DNA from: Spirochaetaceae bacterium
Lineage (GTDB): Bacteria; Spirochaetota; Spirochaetia; Treponematales; Breznakiellaceae
Direction: 5' to 3'
Assembly (NCBI GenBank): GCA_031275595.1
Contig: JAISOO010000025.1
Location: 1 to 17,631 of the forward strand
Length of the DNA stretch: 17,631 nucleotides
Made by a program: the position numbers and the translations under genes
Shown here: piece after piece, positions 14,153-17,631 of the stretch
Layout: each line of letters opens with the position of its first letter
How positions within the stretch are numbered: the first letter of the stretch is position 1
Notes under the pieces: model-generated
The model's database searches: none
The model's input: only the letters and a program-made list of their open reading frames with translations
Told to the model about the DNA's origin: nothing

Positions 14153-15315
14153 AAGGGGTTGTATTCGATGAGCCCGTCTCCGAATATCCTCCGGGCCTGG
14201 GCCTTAAAAAAGGAGAGGCTTAGTTCGTATTGGGGCCTTTTGCGGCCGTGGGTATTGGCCAGGGCTTCGGTGTAATCGTAGAGGGGATAGACGCGGAAGC
14301 CGGTATAGGCCGCGTTAAAATGGGTGACCGTGGGAATGACCGCGGCCTTTTCGATGGACGTCTGGGAATTTATCTTTTTTATTTTGATATAAGCCAGCCC
14401 CCCCAGTAAGGTATTGGGCATATCCTGGGCGGCTAAAAAATTCCCCAAAGAATAAAAGCAGAGGGTCCTCTTGCCGTCTTCCCGGGGAAGGTATTGGTAA
14501 GCCTGGATCACATGGGGATGGTGGCCGATGATCAGGTCCGCCCCCTGGCGGGCGAGGAATTGAGCCTGGGCCTGCTGGGCGGCGTTGTATCCGTGGTCAT
14601 ACTCATTCCCCCAATGCATGGAAATCACCAAAAAATCACAGAGGGGCCGCAGGGTCTTAATTTCACGGGCCATGACTTCGTTTTCCGCCAGGGACACGAG
14701 GTAGGGTTTGCCCCGGGGCAGGGGAATCCCGTTAGTTCCGTAGGTATAGGCCAGGAACCCTACCTTGATGTTGTTTTTTTCGATAACGACCCGCCGGGAG
14801 TCCCGTTGTTCCCGGGAGCGGTGGATACCGATGCACCGGACGGCAGGCAGGGAATCCCAAAGATCCAGGGTGGCCAGGAGGCCGGCTTCGCCCTTGTCCA
14901 AGGCGTGGTTATTGGCGTGGCTTACCACGTCAAAGCCGGCGTCCGCCAGGGTTTTTCCCATGACCTGGGGGGTGTTGAAGTTAAGGCCCCGGGAGTAACC
15001 GAAGCCCTCCCCCGCGAGGGGGGTCTCCTGGTTGATAAAGGCTATATCCGCCGGTTCGACGAGGGCCTTTATATCGGCGTAGATGGGATCAAAGTCATAG
15101 GTCCCGTCCCGGAAGGCCGCCCGGATGATCGACTCGTGGATCAGGTTATCCCCGGCGGCAACGATGACGAGGGAATCCGCCTGCGGAGCCCGGGACGGGG
15201 CGGGGGGAGCTTCCGCCGGGGTATTTTCCTCCCCCCGCTCAGGGGCGTTTGTTTCCCCGAAACAGGAAAAAAGGCACAGGATCACGCCCCCGAAAGCGCC
15301 AAGGCCCCGCTTCAT
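14143..15315 (-). CDS. CapA/PGA_cap family metallophosphoesterase, probable lipoprotein
   Basis: 390 residues. The N-terminus MKRGLGAFGGVILCLFSC is a short lipoprotein-type signal with Cys18 in a LFSC lipobox, which fits spirochaetal variants. A Pro/Glu/Ala-rich spacer (~24-46) follows. The catalytic domain has the calcineurin-like PGA_cap motifs: AAGDNLIH (53-60), NQET (95-98), SHANNHALDKGEAGL (132-146), SMHWGNEYDH (232-241), IIGHHPHVIQ (262-271) and YSLGNFL (288-294). Relatives take part in poly-gamma-glutamate or capsule work, but many have unknown substrates. It was probably exported and membrane-anchored. Its ATG overlaps the rel stop by 4 nt (ATGA), so it is coupled to rel. No other capB/capC-like gene is present, so a capsule role is not supported. 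Confidence 0.88.
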   Translation of the reverse strand: MKRGLGAFGGVILCLFSCFGETNAPERGEENTPAEAPPAPSRAPQADSLVIVAAGDNLIHESIIRAAFRDGTYDFDPIYADIKALVEPADIAFINQETPLAGEGFGYSRGLNFNTPQVMGKTLADAGFDVVSHANNHALDKGEAGLLATLDLWDSLPAVRCIGIHRSREQRDSRRVVIEKNNIKVGFLAYTYGTNGIPLPRGKPYLVSLAENEVMAREIKTLRPLCDFLVISMHWGNEYDHGYNAAQQAQAQFLARQGADLIIGHHPHVIQAYQYLPREDGKRTLCFYSLGNFLAAQDMPNTLLGGLAYIKIKKINSQTSIEKAAVIPTVTHFNAAYTGFRVYPLYDYTEALANTHGRKRPQYELSLSFFKAQARRIFGDGLIEYNPFAP

Positions 15316-17339
15316 AGGCCGCCTGCCTGGGTTAAGGTTTGGATGCTGAAAACCGCGGGGATGCTCCGGATGCTTTTGAGGACCTTTTTGAGATCCTCGC
15401 TCTGTTCCAGCTGCATGGTAAAAAAACCGGTCAGGCGGTTGACCGAGGTTTCTTCCAGCCGGCCCTCAATGAGATGGCCCTGGTACTTTCTGACCGCCCC
15501 CTCAATTTCGGAAAAAAGGTCCGTGGACAAACGGGCCTCAACCTTAAAGCGTTTAACCAGGACCGAGGCGGCGTTTTCCCATTCGGTTTCGATTTTCCGC
15601 TCCAAAAAATCGGGAATATTGGCCAGGTTGCTGCAATTTTTCCGGTGGATAATGATCCCCCGGCCCCGGGAAACATAGCCGATGATGGGATCCCCGGTTA
15701 CCGGGCGGCAGCATTTGGCAAAACGGATCATCATGTTTTTTTCATCCTCCACCCGGACATGGAGCAGGGTGGTGTCGGATTCCAGGATTTGGGGCCGGAT
15801 GAACCGGGAGCCCCATAATTCGGGCTCTTTTTCCACCGGGGGCGGGGCTTCCGGGAGGGGGGGCTTTTTTTTGGCGACGACGTTTTTTTCGATAATGACG
15901 GAATCGTCATTTTGCTGAAGCCAGGACCGAATTTTGCCGCGGGCCTTGGCGGTCCGAACCGTCCGGAGCCAGTTTACATGGGGCCGGGCGTTGGTGGCGG
16001 TAAGGATTTCCACCACCTGGGTGTTTTTGAGTTCGCTGCTCAAGGGAACGATGACCCCGTCGGCCTTGGCCCCGGCGCAGTGCTCCCCGATGGCGGTGTG
16101 GATGTGATAGGCAAAGTCGATGGGGGTCGCCCCGGCGGGGAGTTCGATCACCTTGCCCTGGGGGGTAAAAACGTAGATCGAATCCTTGAGGAGTTCCCGT
16201 TTGATGTCGTCCAGAAAAGACTCCGAAACCCGGCCGGCGCCGCTTTCCGACTCGATTTGTTTCCAATCCCTGAGGCGGTTTACCAGGGAAATGTCCGCGG
16301 GCCGGACCGTTTCTTTGACGCCGCCCTTTTTGTACAGCCAGTGGCTGGCGATGCCGTGCTCGGCGATCCGGTGCATCTCCCGGGTGCGAAGCTGTATTTC
16401 CAGGAGGCTGCCTCCGGCGGCCATCACCGTGGTATGGAGGCTCTGGTAGCCGTTGGATTTGGGCATGGCGATGTAGTCTTTAAACCGGCCGTCCAGGGGT
16501 TTCCAGAGGCGGTGGACCAGCCCCAGCAGGGTATAACAGTTTTCGATGCCGTCGCAGAGGATCCGGATGCCGAACAAATCGTAGAGATCCCCCATGGCCT
16601 TATTCCGCTTCCGCATCTTCCGATAAATAGAATAAAAATGTTTCGCCCTGCTTTCGACCTCTATGGTGATGCCCGCCGCCGCCGCTTCCCGGCGTATGTC
16701 TTCCTTGGCCTTGTCGAGAAAATTCCGCCGTTCCCCCCGTTTTAAGGCGACGATTTCTTTAATCTGCAGGTATACTTCCCGGTTGAGGTGTTTCAAGGCC
16801 AGATCCTCAAGCTCGTCTTTGATCCAGGAAATACCCAGCCGGTCCGCCAGGGGGGCATAGATGTCCAGACACTCCTGGGCTATGGTTTTGTGCCGCTCCC
16901 GGTCAAGCTCCTCCAGGGTCCGCATGGCGTGGAGCTTATCCGCCAGCTTGATAAAAATAACCCGGATGTCCGTAACCATGGCGAAGAGCATCTTTCGTAT
17001 GTTTTCCGCTTCCTGGAGGGTTTTGTTTGTGGCGGAAATGTCGGCGATCCGGGTAACCCCTTCCACCATGCGGGCCACGTCGCCGCCGAAGCGGTCTTCG
17101 ATTTCGCCGGGGGACAGGGCGGTTTCTTCCAGGATGTCGTGGAGCAGGGCCGCGATGATCGTATCGGCGTCAAGGTTAAGGTTCGTCAGGATGGCGGCGA
17201 CCCCCAGGGGGTGGACCAGGGCGCCGGAGCTTTTATTGCCGGGCAATTTTTCCCGCCAGGAAACAGCCTGAAATATCCGTTCCTGTTCCCCGGTTTCGGA
17301 GCGTTGAATTTGTTCTCTAAAATCCGTTATGGGTGACAT
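15312..17339 (-). CDS. rel: RelA/SpoT-family (p)ppGpp synthetase/hydrolase
   Basis: 675 residues with the full long-RSH layout: HD hydrolase (~25-170), synthetase (~225-335), TGS (~386-448), Cys-rich zinc-finger domain (AKCCRPVTGD with C543, C544, H565, C569) and C-terminal ACT (~592-672). The synthetase looks active: YDLFGIRI with D254, RFKDYIAMPKSNGYQSLHTT (285-304) and E314 in EIQLRT. RFKD is the bifunctional-type signature. In the HD domain the metal ligands H43, H67, D68 and D134 are kept, but the usual HDxxED reads HDILEE, the usual LHNMRTL reads LHAMRTL, and the RKSGEPYIIHP loop is shortened to NKSSGALVHP, so hydrolysis may be weakened. It makes or degrades the alarmone that controls ribosomal operons. 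The ATG at 17339 has its GGAGG 18 nt away, so a nearby alternative start is possible. Confidence 0.94.
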   Translation of the reverse strand: MSPITDFREQIQRSETGEQERIFQAVSWREKLPGNKSSGALVHPLGVAAILTNLNLDADTIIAALLHDILEETALSPGEIEDRFGGDVARMVEGVTRIADISATNKTLQEAENIRKMLFAMVTDIRVIFIKLADKLHAMRTLEELDRERHKTIAQECLDIYAPLADRLGISWIKDELEDLALKHLNREVYLQIKEIVALKRGERRNFLDKAKEDIRREAAAAGITIEVESRAKHFYSIYRKMRKRNKAMGDLYDLFGIRILCDGIENCYTLLGLVHRLWKPLDGRFKDYIAMPKSNGYQSLHTTVMAAGGSLLEIQLRTREMHRIAEHGIASHWLYKKGGVKETVRPADISLVNRLRDWKQIESESGAGRVSESFLDDIKRELLKDSIYVFTPQGKVIELPAGATPIDFAYHIHTAIGEHCAGAKADGVIVPLSSELKNTQVVEILTATNARPHVNWLRTVRTAKARGKIRSWLQQNDDSVIIEKNVVAKKKPPLPEAPPPVEKEPELWGSRFIRPQILESDTTLLHVRVEDEKNMMIRFAKCCRPVTGDPIIGYVSRGRGIIIHRKNCSNLANIPDFLERKIETEWENAASVLVKRFKVEARLSTDLFSEIEGAVRKYQGHLIEGRLEETSVNRLTGFFTMQLEQSEDLKKVLKSIRSIPAVFSIQTLTQAGGL

Positions 17340-17372
17340 TTTTTGCTATGGGTTACCCCTCCCTTTGAGGCG

Positions 17373-17399
17373 GTTTCAAAGGCCGGCGGCTTTTGAAAC
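17373..17399. promoter_or_regulatory. hairpin upstream of rel
   Basis: GTTTCAAAGGCC (17373-17384) pairs with GGCTTTTGAAAC (17388-17399), 12 bp with one G-U and loop GGC. It lies 34 nt upstream of the rel ATG, just beyond its GGAGG, echoing the placement of hairpins before ribosomal genes. A weak GCGC-TTCA-GCGC stem (17447-17458) lies further upstream. No convincing -35/-10 pair was found for the rel-capA operon in 17400-17520. Confidence 0.45.
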
Positions 17400-17529
17400 T
17401 GGTTCCAGTATTCCCGTAATGGCGGTTTTTTGTCTAGCCGTTTGCCGCGCTTCAGCGCAAAATCGTATCAAAATTCATGTGCGGCAGGCTCCTCGTATCC
17501 CGACACGATTGTAACTGTGTTTTTTGGGC

Positions 17530-17614
17530 GCATCGCCGCGATGCGGCGACCGGGCTTTCCGCTCCAATTCCTCGAACCCCTGCGGGGTTCTGCGGTATTT
17601 CCGCTTCAATCCCT
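17530..17614. repeat. short intergenic repeat array at window end
   Basis: TTTCCGCTCCAATTCCT (17556-17572) recurs as TTTCCGCTTCAATCCCT (17598-17614) with two differences and a 42-nt period. Between them lies a perfect hairpin, GAACCCC-TGC-GGGGTTC (17574-17590). Just before are overlapping palindromes GCATCG-CCG-CGATGC (17530-17544) and CGCCGC-GAT-GCGGCG (17534-17548). There is no open reading frame. The pattern looks like a dispersed intergenic repeat that continues past the window edge. Confidence 0.5.
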
Positions 17615-17631
17615 TGCGCCTCGCTGTATGT

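Noticed and set aside
14494..15678. 394-codon plus-strand open frame opposite capA and rel
   Set aside because: The minus-strand CapA and Rel motifs are unmistakable, and the plus-strand translation has no domain signal.
15912..16745. 277-codon plus-strand open frame opposite rel
   Set aside because: Antisense shadow of the Rel synthetase and TGS regions, Gly/Pro/Asp-rich with no recognisable fold.
17530..17614. CRISPR array at the window end
   Set aside because: Only two imperfect 17-nt repeats with a hairpin in the spacer and no neighbouring cas gene.

Overview
This window is most likely chromosomal DNA of a Treponema-type spirochaete, possibly the higher-GC termite-gut group. The lineage is inferred from three things: secY runs straight into rpmJ with no adk-map-infA, a small two-CxxC protein follows rplQ, and GTG starts mix with strong AAGGAG ribosome binding sites. 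No 16S gene is present to confirm this. Except at the left edge every gene looks intact, and I see no transposase, tRNA, rRNA or CRISPR.

Layout: (1) 1-1934, a plus-strand trio: the 3' part of an SPFH/band-7 protein with a C-terminal GYF_2 domain, a small GYF_2 protein, and a small four-helix membrane protein. It is visibly more AT-rich (especially 1200-2000) than what follows. (2) 2164-13918, a long plus-strand ribosomal block in classical order: rpsS-rplV-rpsC-rplP-rpmC-rpsQ-rplN-rplX-rplE-rpsN-rpsH-rplF-rplR-rpsE-rpmD-rplO-secY-rpmJ-rpsM-rpsK-rpsD-rpoA-rplQ. It joins the distal S10 operon, the spc operon and the alpha operon. The usual upstream partner of rpsS, rplB, is not there; the trio sits in its place. 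(3) 13941-14120, a 59-residue probable zinc-ribbon protein. (4) On the minus strand, a RelA/SpoT homologue (17339-15312) overlapping by 4 nt a CapA-type lipoprotein phosphoesterase (15315-14143); this pair converges on the ribosomal block. (5) 17340-17631, the upstream region of rel, with hairpins and a short repeat array.

The most notable non-coding signal is in the gaps of the ribosomal block. Most neighbours there are separated by 0-25 nt, but seven junctions have gaps of about 90-270 nt, and each contains inverted repeats. Three of them (before rpsS, rpmC and rplX) share a composite element: an AAAAAGCGG/CCGCTTTTT-type hairpin followed at once by a perfect 15-16 bp hairpin. The outer stem bases of that second hairpin differ between copies but change together on both arms. 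Two copies also carry a third, upstream hairpin, and that first hairpin recurs as an exact 34-nt repeat before rpmJ and as a decayed copy before rpsK. Covarying stems inside an essential operon suggest an undescribed structured RNA or hairpin-repeat family, possibly acting as leaders, processing sites or attenuators. That role is inference.

Together the genes encode much of the ribosome, the translocon core SecY and the RNA polymerase alpha subunit, next to the stringent-response enzyme that normally controls their expression.
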